NCBI GenBank assembly: GCA_026929865.2
Contig: CM049407.1
Span: forward strand, 1 to 64,000
Source of the DNA: Hyperoplus lanceolatus
Lineage: Eukaryota > Chordata > Actinopteri > Uranoscopiformes > Ammodytidae
Direction: 5' to 3'
DNA: 64,000 nt
Made by a program: the position numbers and the translations under genes. Each line of letters begins with the position of its first letter. Position 1 is the stretch's first letter. Below the pieces are notes generated by a model. It saw only the letters and a program-made list of their open reading frames with translations, had not been told where the DNA came from and did no database searches. Below are positions 1 through 12,238 of the stretch, in pieces.

Positions 1-812
1 CTGAGAAATTGTGTGAACAAATAATTTGGAGACACTGGGTCAGATGAATTAGAAGCTATTGAAGAAGGACACATAGATTTTCCATAAAAATATTAATATA
101 GTAAGGCGTCCCCCTCCCGGGCCGGGCCCAGCAGCAGACCCGGGTTCGATTCCCACCCGCGGTCGTTCTCTGCATGTCACTCCCCTCTCTGCCCCATTTC
201 ACCTCTGTCTCTCTGCACTATCAATAAAGCATAAAAATGCGCAAAAATATCTTTAAAAAAATATATATATATTAATATAAAATAAAAATATTATGGAGGG
301 TCGTCTGGGTTGGGCTTGGAGCTCTTTTTCTTTTACGGGACATATTTCTCTGTAATATAGTGAATGCATTTAAATGCAGTGTGAGGAACTAAGCAGAAGA
401 ACTCTGTTGTCCAGCTACTGTATCTTTTTTTCCACAGACAAGGCTGAAATAGGCTATTGACTATACACAGTGCATGGGCAACTGAGGGAAGCCCTATTTC
501 CAATTGTTTTTAAATAAACTCAATACACACTGTGCATGGATGTGAACGTGACATGATCAGATAATTTCGGATTTCCTCCCAGATGAACTGATTACATTTT
601 TAGGCTATTAATCTAGACCAAAACATTTTATTCCTTTTTTTGTATGATAACTCACATTTGCACAATATGATGTTAATATCAAACACACAAACTAAAAAAA
701 AAATAAAAAAAAATAAAAAATTATTATTTTTTTTTTTTTTTGGAGGGGGCCCCCCAGGCAGTCGGGGGCCCTAAGCGGCCGCTTAGTTCGCTTATGCCTC
801 GGGCCGGCTCTG
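1..812 (+). mobile_element. hAT-type non-autonomous element, right part, with a SINE inside
   Basis: The right end reads CGGGCCGGCTCTG, the reverse complement of the CAGAGCCGGCCC terminus of a complete copy at 48863-49566. The interior (GAGACACTGGGTCAGATGAA; GGGCCCTAAGCGGCCGCTTA) matches that copy. The left end lies outside the window. The complete copy has an 8-bp target duplication, which supports hAT. A short tRNA-like insertion at about 103-270 interrupts it. Confidence 0.7.
103..270 (+). mobile_element. tRNA-derived SINE inserted in the hAT copy
   Basis: A B-box-like GGGTTCGATTCCC lies at about 142-154, followed by an unrelated body and an A-rich end. The sequence ATTAATATA occurs on both sides and the uninterrupted sequence is seen at about 49240, so this is an insertion with a target duplication of about 9 bp. 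The 5' end looks shortened, with no clear A box. Confidence 0.55.
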
Positions 813-838
813 GTGTGCAGCGTGTGTGTGTGTGCAGC

Positions 839-840
<2 letters not shown>

Positions 841-892
<52 letters not shown>

Positions 893-985
893 CTTTGACT
901 TGTTACTGCAACAACGTCAATGTTTTTTTTTTCTCTCAGTTGAAACCTTTAACACGTTTGTCATTTTTGACATTAAAGATTGTCC

Positions 986-1064
<79 letters not shown>
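841..1064. repeat. Microsatellites (GT)n and (TCTA)n
   Basis: A (GT)n tract at about 841-890 and a (TATC)n tract at about 984-1064 are separated by unique AT-rich sequence. Open frames over them are repeat artefacts. Confidence 0.95.
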
Positions 1065-1067
<3 letters not shown>

Positions 1068-1526
1068 TTTACATATAAAATACATTTTAAAAATGACTTT
1101 ATTGTTTTAGTTTCTGGGGAAATGTTTGAACATTTCTTGTTACATTCAAACATCTGTCAGTCAAACAGTGAAAAGCTCCAAGTTCACAATGTGAAAAAGT
1201 GAATTCTTTATATCAATAAAGTTGAATAAAAAAAATGCTTTTCTACAGAGACACAGAGAGTGGTCTCCCCCTGCTGGTGAAACGATGCTGTTACATGTAA
1301 ACCATCTGATCAGAGAAAGACTGGCCCTGCATTCCAATATCCATACTTTCATACTATTTAGTACGCCAGAAAAAGATTTAGGATGTCCCAATACATGCAA
1401 GTCAATTGCAGTATGCCAAAAGTACCTAGATGCCCCACTAACTCCAATTGTATTTTGCAGTATTCATCTTTATTCTTGACATTTCTCGACATAATGAAAA
1501 AAAATCAACTACTCCTGTCCAGTTAT

Positions 1527-1643
1527 TAGCCTCGTTTGAGAAGGAGCTGTCTTGCTCAGACCCGCGCAATTATGCTGTGCGCTCAAGACGCGCGTCATAA
1601 TTGCACAGGTCTGAGCAAGACGGCTCCTACTCAAACGAGGCTA
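1527..1643. repeat. Fold-back (long hairpin) element
   Basis: TAGCCTCGTTTGAG at the left and CTCAAACGAGGCTA at the right are inverted, and the pairing continues inward through GTCTTGCTCAGACC/GGTCTGAGCAAGAC and a GCGC-rich centre. The whole 117 bp can fold almost end to end. Copies lie at 45134-45250 and, more diverged, at about 53968-54129, so it is a dispersed miniature element. The first two copies are also part of a larger duplicated block. Confidence 0.8.
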
Positions 1644-1959
1644 TTTATAACCTTAAATCTCCGGTGAGTGTTGAACGTGCCAATGCTAATGTGTTGTTAG
1701 CTAGCTACTGTGAAGAGAAAAGAGGCTATAAATGCTGTTTTAGTTCAGAAACCTTTTCTTAAAAAAACAAACAGAGTCAAATGAAGGTTTTCCAATGTCT
1801 CACTATACTTTTGGGCTCAAAGTGTTTCTAGCTAAATGCTAAGCGCTAGCTGCTTACCCTTAGTGTTAGTGAGACTATGCTAATCGGTAGCAACCTAGCA
1901 GTGTTAAAATGATTCAAATTGGCTCCATAATTACAAATAAATACAAAAACAGTCCAATA

Positions 1960-2551
1960 AAATTCTACATTTTCTAATGTACTTTAGCTTCTATGAAAAT
2001 GGTGAAATATTTTCCTTTGACCCCCGTACCTGTATCTGAATATAAGCTGAGGAAAGTCAGAATACAAGTAGAGCTGACTTTAAACTGCTGCATTTTAATC
2101 AAACCAACATATAATAAAGATATTTATACAAGTATGTTAGTGAATCTATAACTTAAATAACTTACACTTTCAGACCAATGAAGGTAAATACTGGAAACGG
2201 CTCAAAGTGGTTAAATGCTCTGAGCAATAAAAACTTCTGTCTTGTTTCATTACGACTTGTAGCAATTGTTTGTTGTTGCTTTCAAACTGTTAATATTTAA
2301 ATGACACCAACAATATTAATGAAATGTCCAGAGATGCTTTGCAGTGACTTTTAATGACAAAGGAATCAGACAAATTACATGAAATCTGTCTTCATTCAGT
2401 TGCAGATTTAAACATTTATGCTTTTATATGAAGGAAAATGAGAAGTTAATTTGACTTTGCTGCAGTGATTCAGATTATGATCTTTTAAATGCAAGAATTA
2501 TTTAAGAAATTAAACCTGCATTAACATCATGTAGGTGAAGGTGTTTGTGTG
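1960..2551 (-). other. Conserved 3' flank/3' UTR of gene 1
   Basis: The roughly 500 bp below the gene 1 stop codon are repeated below every C1q gene: 14690-15185, 22750-23431, 28190-28659, 35370-36054, 45520-46186 and about 55195-55482. Shared landmarks include CATTTTAATCAAACCAACAT and AGCAATTGTTTGTTGTTGCT. Conservation reflects tandem duplication and includes the 3' UTR, whose polyadenylation site I could not place. Confidence 0.75.
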
Positions 2552-3752
2552 TTACATGGTGAAAAGCAGATGCCCACTGAAGGTGGTGTGGTGATTGTGA
2601 TCGTCATACACTGTTGTGCCGGCCCACAGATGCACAGACACAACATCTCCAGCCTCCAGGAGCAGTGAGGCGCCGTTAGAAGTAGAATGTGCTCCACCGG
2701 ACGGCTGGTGGTACTGATATGCGATGAAGATGTGCTCTGAGTTCTTCACCAACACTGCACCAGTAGAATGACCACCTGCCTCTCCATAAAGGTGCCACTC
2801 GAAGTGATAGGCTCCTTTCAGCGGCGCAGTGAAGGCACCTGTGGAAAGTTTGTTTCATTTTAAAGCAAGACACTGCAGGTGAATAGGGTAAATAATGAAA
2901 TGTATAGATATTACCATGAAACCTTGCCAGCTGGTTACTGACATAAAAAAAATAGTTTTAATTTTTTTTTGAGAAATTCTTGAAATAATTTGCATATTTG
3001 CCAAAGTCAATTTGCATCTCTTTTTAAAACCCAAAATCTAGGTGTTGGATGAAGCCAAAGTTAAAATCTTTAATTTTTTCAACATATTAGTTTCCAAAGT
3101 TTTTACAGAACAGATTTTGGATACAGACTTTTTCATTTTATAAATCATAAAAATAATAGATACAGCTCCTTTTTCAGCATGTTTGTAAGAAGGAAAAGTC
3201 TCATAAATCAGACAATGAACAACATATGAACAAATCCTTCTGTAATAACCTTCAGAATAGTGCTGAGAATGATTATGGAAAGTTTGGTTCATGTAAGTGC
3301 TTTAGAAGTTGAGATTTTAGTTTTTTTGAGTATTGAAAAAACTTATGTTGAAATAATGGCTGTTAATAATATGGTTGTAGAAATAATGTAATGGAGGCTA
3401 AATAGACACACATCTCAAAGTTAACCATTGCTTGAAATTGAATTATGGATTTGCCAAAACTGAAATGTCTAGTTCAGGTACCTGTGACTGGGCTGTAGGC
3501 GTTTCCAATGTTGGTGACGACGTGTGTGTAGACCAGAGGAGTGTGTTGGTTTAACGGTCCAAAGGTTTGACGGCCAGAAGCCACCAGAGAGGTCGAGAAA
3601 GCCACCTGTTTACCTGAGAGAGAGAGAAATATATTCAGCTGTTTATCGTCTATCGATCAATTAACATTTATTTAGGTCAAAACTGCTTTACATCAAGGAA
3701 ACAACGGCCTGTATGGAGTGGAAGCTCCACTGGGAACACTCAGACTACCTCA

Positions 3753-3819
<67 letters not shown>

Positions 3820-6800
3820 GCGAGAGGAGCTTACACTCCAGAGGGTTAGGGCAGGCTGGCGGGGTAGGGGTTAGGGGGTTGGGGATAGGGGGTTAGAGGG
3901 TTAGAGGGTTAAAGGGCTGGGGGTAAGTAATGGTTAGTTATATGCCTCGTGCAGACCTCTTGCAGACCAGGGTCACAAAGCGCTTCACATTAAAAAACAC
4001 AATAAAATACAATAAAACGACACATATACAGTTGTTACAGAGAAGAGTTTCCTAAGAACTTACAATATAATACTATACAATATAATACAGAGTACATAGC
4101 CATGGATCTAGAAAGCCTGTCTGAACAAGTGCGTCTTAAGCTGACTTAGGGAAAAATCCACAAAGTCCAGAATGGATCTGGGCCTGGGCAGGTCATTACC
4201 ACAGTCGAGGACCATCAGGAGCAACAGCCTGTGAAAGATCTGTCTGCCTCTGGTTTTAAAAAGAGTGAGAGGAACCATCAGGAGGTTCTGCGTGGAGGAC
4301 CTCAGGCTCCTGTTGGAGGCATAAGGCTGGATCAGGCCCTTAATGTAATCAGGAGCCTGACCGTGGAGAGCCCTGAACGTCAGCACCAGAATTTTAAAGT
4401 TTACTCTGTATGCGACAGGGAGCCAATGTAAAGCTTTCAAAATAGGAGAAATATGGGCTCTCCTGTGGGTGCCGGTCAGGAGCCTCCCCCGCGAAGTTTT
4501 GGACAACTTGTAAACGAGCCAAGCCTTTTTTACTAAGGCATGTTAGAAGGCTGTTACAGTAGTCCAATCGTGAGGACACAAAAGTGTGGACAATCATCTC
4601 AAGCTCGTGGCTCGAGACCATGTGTCTGAGCTTGGAGATGTTGCGCAAGTGAAAATTGCAGTTCTTGACCAGCTGATTCATATGCCGTTCTAGGGACATC
4701 CCTTCATCAAAAATTACAGCAAGATTCCTCAGACTTTTTTTCACTGAGCTGCTTAAGTTGCCGAGATGCTGGGTAATGAGTGGGACAATAGTGTCCGGGG
4801 CGACAACTAGGGTTTCAGTTTTGCTGGAGTTCAGCTGGAGGCTATTCTCACTGAGCCATAGCTTTATTTTGGACAGACAGTTTGTAAGGGAAGCCAGCCT
4901 CTGGGGTTCGCAGGGCTTAAACGAGCAGTACAGTTGAAGATCATCAGCATACAGATGGTAAGAAATATCACTGAACTGCTGGATCAGCTCACCTAAAGGG
5001 AGCAACTAAATCAAGAATAGAATCGGCCCAAGGACTGAGCCCTGGGGAACCCCACACTGCAAGTCCGCCGGTACTGACATCATGTTATTAGAGGACACAC
5101 AGAAGGTTCTACCATTCAGGTATGATCGAAACCACTCTAACACAGGGCCTGACATGCCGATCGCATCCCGTAGTCTGTTAAACAGAATATCAAGGTCCAC
5201 TGTGTCAAACGCAGACGACAGGTCTAGCAGGACCAGGACAGAACATTTACCGGAGTCGGCAGCCATCATAATGTCACTGGACACTTTTAACAGTGCTGTT
5301 TCAGTGGAGTGAAATTTTCTGAAACCAGACTGAAAAGTGTCGAATATGTTGTTAGCCTCCAAGAATGTTGTAAGTTGGTTACAAACAACCTTTTCCAGAA
5401 CTTTGGCCAGGAACGGGATCTTAGAGATAGGCCTGAAGTTCTGTAGCTCTGCTGGGTCCAAGCGCGGCTTCTTTAGATGAGGTTCCACAACAGCATGTTT
5501 AAGGGAACATGGGAACACACCAGCTGAGAGTGACATGTTAAACATTTTGGTGATGAAAGGAGCGATCGATTCCAAAACATTAACAAAAAGTCGGGCCGGG
5601 ACAACATCGAGACGACAAGGGGTCACTTTCATGGTGTTTACGGTGAATAAAATGTCCACGTGAGTGACTGCCTTAAAAGAAGACCAACTGTGAGGAGGGG
5701 GGTCAAGCTGGGCTTCACTGCAGGAAGGGGAACAAGGGAGTTTCGCCTTTATATCTCTAACTTTGTTGACAAAGAAAGTCAGAGACTCATTGCAGCTGGC
5801 CCTGCACTGCACAGCAACAGCAGAAACAGGAGGCGAGACGAGAGAACTGATTGTATCAAAGAGCACTTTTGGATTTCTCTTATTGGAGACAATCAGCTGA
5901 CTAAAGTAACTTGATCTTCATCCAAACGATCATTCAGGGAGGAAACAAGGTCCCTTAAATGAAGTCTATGGACCTCCAGTTTGGTCGAATGCCACAGGCG
6001 TTCAATTTTACGGCACGTTCTCCTCAAGTTCACAATGATGTCATTAATCCAGGGACAGAACTGCAGACAGTCCACATTATTCATTTTAAAAGGTGCTTTT
6101 TTACACAATGGTCACTGAGGTGCACATCTTCGACGCTCACATTATCAAGCTGCAGGCTGAGAGACAAAACTAAATCTAAGGTGTGGCCTTTTGAATGTGT
6201 GGGGCCGGAGACATGTTGAGTGAAATTAAAAGCTTCTGTCATAGATATAAAATCCGCTGCTGGGCCAGAAGCATCATCAATGTGCAGATTAAAATCCCCA
6301 AGAATTAAAACTTTTTCCAGTCTTAAAATGGATGATAAAAAGTCAGTAAACTCAGTTAAGAATGCACCAGCAGGGCCAGGGGGACGATAAACCAAAATAC
6401 AATAAAATGTGTTGGTGCAACCAATTTGCATCATCTGAGCTTCAAAAGTGGTAAAAAGCTCCGTACTCATTACTCTGCACGTGAACGCGTCTCTGAAAAC
6501 TGCGGCCAAACCACCTCCGCGGCGAGAGGGGCGGGGCGTTCCTACAGCAGAGCAGCCCGCTGGACACAGCTGATTCAGGTGGATGAACTCCTCATCACGT
6601 TGCCACGTCTCAACAAGAAAAAGAAAGTCCAACTTTTTCCTGGAGAAGAGCTCATTGATGGAAAAGGCCTTGTTTGCAATGGAGCGAGCGTTGAGTAATC
6701 CAAAGCGGCTGAGCGAAGGTGAAGCAGCTGTATTATCAGCTGAGCGCTTTGGAATCTGCCGCAGGCACCTCACGCGGCCACGTGACGTCCAGCTGTACCG

Positions 6801-8682
6801 GCTTGTCGGGAGCCTCTCAGCCGGTGTAGACACGGGAGGCCAGAGCAGCGGCGGGGACCACGGATCCAGGCTGCTCCCTCGTAGTGTGGAAATGCAGCGG
6901 GGGACGTTGTTTCCCTCGTCGTGCTGCAGCGGAACAGGACGCAGCCACCGGTAGCCTCGCAGGGGACGGGTGGATCCGGACATCCTCCAAGCGGCTCGTT
7001 TGATCTGGACCTGGAGACCAGCCCTGCGGCCTCTGCGTCTCGACCTCTTTTTGGGATTACCCGTAGGACGAAGCAGCAACAGGTAATCCTGGCAGGTGGG
7101 AGCGCACACGAACGGGGGTGGGAAAGTGGTCCTGTAGCTGTCCCAGTCGTTGAAGCGGATTTCCATCGATGCTTTAATGTCAAAGAGAGAGCTGCGATCA
7201 TATGTCCTCTCTGCCTCGACACAATCGCCGTCAAGGCAGACATGACGGCGGAGAAAGCCAAGAACAGGGCGGGGAAACGACATCGTAACAGACACTGTAG
7301 CAGACGAGCAGCGGCACAACGAAACACAGGCGCCATCTTGCTTTACAAGCCCAGGGTGAGAGGGTTAGAGGGTTAGAGGGAGTCTGGATTGACAGCATCC
7401 TCTCCTTCACTGAACATCTGTCCTTTCTGCAGTCGAAAGTAAAAGCCAGACTAAGCTTCCTCTATCGCCGCTCCTCATTCACTGCCTCTGTCAAACGCTC
7501 CCTGGTCCAGCTGACTGTCCTTCCACTATTCCATTACAGCGATGTCATCTACAGGTCCGCCCGTAAAGGAGCACTTGAGCAGCTTAACGTCCTCTATCAC
7601 TCGGCCATTCGTTTTGCAGCTAACGCCCCGTACAGGACCCATCACTGTGACCTCTACACCTTGGTAAACTGGCCACCTCTGGACATCAGGCGCAACATCC
7701 ACTGGCTGATGCTGGTTTTTTAAACTCTTCTAGGTCTCACTCCTCCCTATCTAACTCAGCTTCTTCACCTGCGCCCCCACCCTACACACAACACCCGTTC
7801 TGCCCCCCTCATTCTGTTGAATGCTCCGAGGGCATACTCCTCCCTGGGCCGTCCCTCCTTCCAGGTTGCGGCCGCTGACAGCTGGAACCAACTTCAAAAA
7901 TCCCTACAGTTACAATCCTTTACCTCTGTTAGTCTCTTCAAACAGGCCCTAACACAATGCATAAAGCACACCTGTAGCTGCTTCAGTCTAAGCTCACCGT
8001 GATCTACACTTATCTATTGCTATGCTGTATGTTACTGCTGTTTGTCTAACTTCTGTTGCTATGTTGAATATGTTAGTGTTGTCTATGTGTGATTTTACTG
8101 GCTATAGTTCAGCGTTGTCTTGTTCTCTCCCTCTCCCCTCTCCCCCCAGGAGGTCATTCACCTCCTACCAGGCCATTGCTTAAATAAGACTTTGTTTCTT
8201 GTTCCTGTTTAAATAAAGGTTGATGATGATGATGAACTATAAAATGTAACATACAGTAAAATGAGAACAGTTTACACAACAGCAGGAGGAAAATTTCACA
8301 GCGCTACTGTGTATTAAAAGTCTTTCTAAATAAATACGTTTTCAGGTTAGATTTAAACTGGGCTGCGTCTGTGTTAATGTCAGGGGGAGACATGTTCTAT
8401 ATTCTCGGGCAGCAACTGTTAAAGTGAGATCACCCCAAAGTTTGAACCTCGACCGTGGGACTTTAAAAGAAGTTGCTTGGATGACCACAGTGACCTGCTG
8501 TCACTTTATCAAGATTTCTTTAGTAATGAAAATATATTCTGGTTGAAAATGTTTGAACATGTTTTTGTTAGAGGAGATGTGATTAATCCACAAACCTTGC
8601 AGCTGTTTCCTCAGCTCATCAACCTCAGTCTGCTGATCCTCCAGTTTCACTGCTTGTTCTGAAATAAAACAACACAGATAAA

Positions 8683-8750
<68 letters not shown>

Positions 8751-11684
8751 TATTCAGCTGTCTGAACACAACACTGGCATCATCATTCTCTGTAATTTAT
8801 CCTCTATCCATCAATCAATCAATCAACATTTATTTATAAAGCCCTTTACAGCAACCAGCAGGTCCAAACTGCTTTACATCAAGGAAACAATCAAATGTAA
8901 CATACACTAAGAAGAGAAAAGTTTACACAACAGCAGGAGGAAAATGTCCCAGTGCTACTGTGTATTAAAAGTCTTTCTAAATTAATATGTTTTCACCATC
9001 CATCCATCCATCTTCTACCGCTTGTCCCGTTAGGGGTCGCGGGGGGGCTGGAGCCAATCCCAGCTGCATTGGGCGAGGGCAGGGTACACCCTGGACAGTT
9101 CGCCAGTCCATCGCAGGGCCACATATAGGGACAGACAACCATTCACACTCACATTCACACCTATGGTCAATTTATAGAATCCAATCAACCTATCCCCATT
9201 GCATGTTTTTTGGAGGTGGGAGGAAGCCGGAGTACCCGGAGAGAACCCACGCGCACGGGGAGAACATGCAAACTCCACAGGATTTGAACCCAGAACCTTC
9301 TTGCGCGACTGTGCTAACCACTGCACCACCGTGCCGCCATATGTTTTCACGTTAGATTTAAACTGGGCTGCGTCTGTGATGGTGTTAATGTCAGGGGGTG
9401 ACATGTTCCATAGTCTCGGGCAGCTACTGTTGAAGTGTGTGTGTGTGTGTGTGTAGGCCTAGGTGTGGGCTAATAAAAAGGGAGAGAGATAAAAAGGTGA
9501 GAGCTGCATAAAGCAAAGCAAAAAGGTTTTCTTGACCGCTTCCTTTTTCCTTTCCTCAGCTGTTATAATGCTGCCTTCACGCACGGCGGTGGAGACGAAC
9601 CCAAAACGACACTGAGGGACTCAGTGGTCCGGTGATAAGGAAACAGTATACACTAAGGTTTAACAAGAAACGTTATAAAGACAGACTTAAAATAACTGGT
9701 GTTAATGTCAGGGGGGACATGTGCGACCACCCCAAATTTTGTACCTCGACCGTGGGACTTTAAAAGAAGTTGCTGAAAATCCACAGTGAAAATGTTTGAA
9801 CAGGTTTTTGTTAGAGGAGGAGACATGAATCCACAAACCTTGCAGCTGTTTCTTCAGCGTCTCAACCTCAGTCTGCTGATCTGGAAAAACACAGAGATAA
9901 AGTTTGAGAGAGAGAGGGGACCTGTTTCTTTTTCGCAAAAAAATATTTTTTGCATGTAAAAGTACATTTTCCTGCTGTCAACTTAATCAACTGTTGTGCC
10001 AAAGCAAATTGATTCAGCTAGAAAAACTTCTATCATACGTGTTGATGAACTACCAACATATGAAACCATGTGATGATGATAACTGAAGATTAGCCTGAAT
10101 TGCTGAGAGAGGTAGTTTTTTCTCAAATTGTGGCAGTGGGGTAAAGTGAGACAAATGCTGTGGGGTAAAGTGAGAGTGTCTGTGCCCTCTTTTAATGAAT
10201 CCATTATATTTGAGGTAGCAAGGAGACTAGTTTGAATAGGAGAAAAGACAATGTGGGCTGGAGGTGGGGGTTGAATGGTTATAGGGGTGTCAGCAAGGGC
10301 ATGGTTTGGCAGGTATGTATCTGGGGGACAGAAGAGTGACCTTTAACTTCACTGGACTCTAAGTAATATGTCTTTATTAAATGAATGATCCCAATAAAAC
10401 ATATGCAGAAAAATATTAATCAAAGACTGAAAAGATGGAAAAAGACAGCTGGGTCTAGTCCTGTGTTCTGAGTCCCAGGCTGTTCTAGCTGGTTCTGATT
10501 GTTCTTTGCTCTGACCCCCAGCCACTAGCTGGCTCTAAGGGTCCTGTGTTCTGACACTCAGACTGTGTTTTAATCAAACTGGTTCTATCTGTCATTTGAA
10601 TGATAATTATTGAATATGAATTATATGTTGTATTTGATCAGAGTTACTTTCAAGTGTTTAGAACAATGTTGCTAAATTGACCAAATCCCATGATTCTGTT
10701 ACTCGTTTGACATTAGTTTTGGAATATTTGGTTTTCAAGCTAGCTGTCAGGATTCTAACTGTTACAACATGTGTTGTTATGGTAGTTTCAGAGTGGAAAA
10801 AGCAAGTGGTTCAGTTTACCCCCTTGATTTTGTTTGGTCTGTCTCAGTTTTACCCGAAGCTGGGGTAAAGTGAGACACACTTTTTTTGAAACAATCATAT
10901 TTTCACTGCCGTTCGTCCTGAATACATTCTGATAACGTACATTGCTTATATCTTATTCCATGTTTCTCCCTTATTTACAGGATGAGTTAAATGGATGGCT
11001 CTTCTTAAATATGTGGTCACATTTCCAATTTCTTCTATTGTTTTCTAGAAACAAGGGGTGGCACAACTTCCCCACCGGCACAACTTAGGCCGCTCTCCCC
11101 TACATTGCTTGGAAACATCCTGAATTAATGGGAAATGTGTACATTTGACTGATAAGTCACTTTGGCTCGCTAAAAGGAGAGCAAATGTAAAAAGTGTCTC
11201 ACATTAACCCGTTCTCCCCTACTATTTCCTTAGAAAAAATAGCCCAGCTTTAATAGTTGAGCACATTTACAGGTCAAGCCTTGTATAAAGCAAGAAGATT
11301 TGCCCACTCCCATATACATAAGTGTTTAAACTTGAACATTTTCCCTAAATTTGGAACAAACAACTGTTAACCACTACACCACAAGCGAACAAATACCAAT
11401 TTTTTGCATCAACTTTTAAGACTTCATCTACTTCCATTGCTAGAAAAAAACTTAAAGTTGTGAACCAATTCATCTTTGTAGCACACTATTATCCTGACAG
11501 ACACTGTACCTTTATTCTCTGCTTGCAGGTATTTCATCTCCACCTCCTGCTTAGCCAGTGAGGCGGTGATCTCTCTCAGTGCAGCGTGGACGTCCTGCAG
11601 ACACAGCTGTTGGTTCGACAGAGTCTTTATCTCATCGGCGCAGACGGAGCAGACGAGCATCAAAAGCACAAGGACCTTCATCAT
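2552..11684 (-). CDS. Gene 1: secreted C1q-domain protein (subtype A), 5 exons
   Basis: Exons in coding order are 11684-11510 (signal exon), 9880-9839, 8658-8596, 3613-3482 and 2838-2552; all have GT/AG borders in phase 1. The total is 699 nt, about 232 residues. The signal peptide begins [16 protein letters not shown]. It is followed by a helical linker ([19 protein letters not shown]) and two coil exons ([34 protein letters not shown]). The C1q domain shows [47 protein letters not shown] and FSGHLLF. There is no collagen region. This is a globular-head-only C1q-like secreted protein, probably forming trimers through the coil. A third coil exon type present in the paralogue gene 6 (52644-52603) is missing; an inserted element occupies that place. 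Introns are swollen by LINEs. No internal stop or frameshift was seen. Confidence 0.85.
3753..3818. repeat. 66-nt poly-G run, probably artefactual
   Basis: An uninterrupted run of about 66 G follows CTACCTCA inside a LINE. The paralogous LINE in gene 6 has ordinary coding sequence here (from about 47866). Such a long G run is rare in vertebrate DNA and suggests a sequencing or consensus fault. Confidence 0.8.
3844..3915 (+). repeat. Telomere-like TTAGGGGG/TTAGAGGG octamers
   Basis: Degenerate units of (TTAGRGGG)n begin here and resume at about 7352-7380 on the far side of an inserted L2 element, so the L2 element landed in a pre-existing array. A longer, cleaner array occupies the same LINE position in gene 6 (48080-48313). 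Confidence 0.75.
3955..7340 (-). mobile_element. Near full-length L2-clade LINE, decayed
   Basis: On the minus strand an APE-type endonuclease region (about 6700-6130; [35 protein letters not shown]) is followed by reverse transcriptase (about 5866-4890; [57 protein letters not shown]) and the post-RT tail ([20 protein letters not shown]). It is not intact. There is an in-frame TAG at 5006-5008 just before the YADD motif, and shifts of frame near 4450, near 5880 and near 6100. It lies in the big intron of gene 1 on the gene's own strand, and is absent from the paralogous intron of gene 6, so it is a younger insertion. Confidence 0.88.
8596..8658 (-). CDS. Gene 1 coil exon of 63 nt
   Basis: A short exon of gene 1 bounded by TTTCAG and GTTTGT. 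It encodes about three heptads ([20 protein letters not shown]) in phase 1-1. The same exon is in gene 3 at 24821-24883. Neighbouring (GA)n at 8692-8748 gives a long (CT)n tract upstream of it on the coding strand. Confidence 0.8.
8997..9338 (-). mobile_element. tRNA-derived SINE with 12-bp target duplication
   Basis: Read on the minus strand it starts GGCGGCACGGTGGTGCAGTG with a tRNA A box (TGGTGCAGTGGTTAGCAC) and a B box (GGTTCAAATCC), and ends in a (GATG)n-type tail. It is flanked on both sides by ATATGTTTTCAC (8985-8996 and 9339-9350). It interrupts an older L2 relic in gene 1, so it is comparatively recent. Confidence 0.85.
9905..11219. mobile_element. Nested DNA elements of the GGGGAG...GTGAGAC family
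   Basis: The right terminus TTAACCCGTTCTCCCC ends at 11219 and is followed by TA; the uninterrupted sequence (AATTGTACTATTTCC) is seen in gene 4 at about 30407. Inside are further terminus-like pieces: GGGGTAAAGTGAGACA at about 10138 and 10863, and GCTCTCCCCTA at about 11091. This suggests several nested or rearranged copies. The left end against the GA tract at about 9917 is not a clean terminus. The element occupies the place of a coil exon found in gene 6. Confidence 0.6.
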
Positions 11685-11780
11685 GACGCTGATGGTTGAA
11701 CTGTGTGATGTGTTAACCTGTGATGTGTTTATGTAGAACAGCAGAAAGAGGCGTGGAGGAAAAGGACGTGGACAAATGAA
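11685..11780 (-). promoter_or_regulatory. Conserved proximal upstream block of MMKV-type genes
   Basis: The sequence immediately upstream of the start codon (minus strand: TTCTGCTGTTCTACATAAAC, then CACATCACAG, about 60 bp before ATG) is conserved in genes 1, 2, 4 and 6 (11685, 18035, 33041 and 53100 onward). CATAAAC is a possible weak TATA element. The role as core promoter is inferred only from position and conservation. Confidence 0.4.
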
Positions 11781-11799
11781 CATAGTAGACTTCATATCA

Positions 11800-12193
11800 G
11801 ACTTATTTTGTGAATCATTAACTCACTGGGAATATTTTTAATTTGGGGAAGTTTGTGCCAACCAGTGTTGGAGTGTAAACAGGTAAACACTGGTTTCATT
11901 CAGTTTCATCAGTCTAGACAAACACTTATCTAAAGAGTTGTTAGCCACGTCAGCTAGTTTTAGGCACTGTTGGGAAAATCAACAGCTGCTTTCCTTAGAG
12001 AGGAGTTGGGGACACTGCCTGCATGTTACATGGTTGATTGCAGAGCTCACTGTCTGATTGTTATCAACATTAAACTACAGATTTCCTGCTGAGAATGTGC
12101 GTGAACACTGGATGCTGACAAGCTGACCCTTAACTGGACACCTGAAAGAGTTTGAAGATTGAAAATGTCCAATTTATACAAATTCCTATCTGA

Positions 12194-12238
<45 letters not shown>

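Larger units (their letters stand above)
3705..8235 (+). mobile_element. Non-LTR retrotransposon 3' region (plus strand), interrupted
   Basis: The element begins after AAGGAAACAA within an older L2 relic and ends in a (GAT)n tail at about 8218-8235. The coding end at 7381-8000 contains the post-RT region ([39 protein letters not shown]). The same insertion, at the same site, is in gene 6 (47832-49870), so it predates the duplication that separated genes 1 and 6. Here it is broken by a poly-G run, telomere-like octamers and an L2 element. The clade is not resolved. Confidence 0.75.

Noticed and set aside
11424-11795. Upstream in-frame ATG extending the gene 1 signal exon (MKSTMFICPRPFPP...)
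   Set aside because: The paralogues share the MMKV start followed by a typical signal peptide. The extension would bury it and is not conserved.
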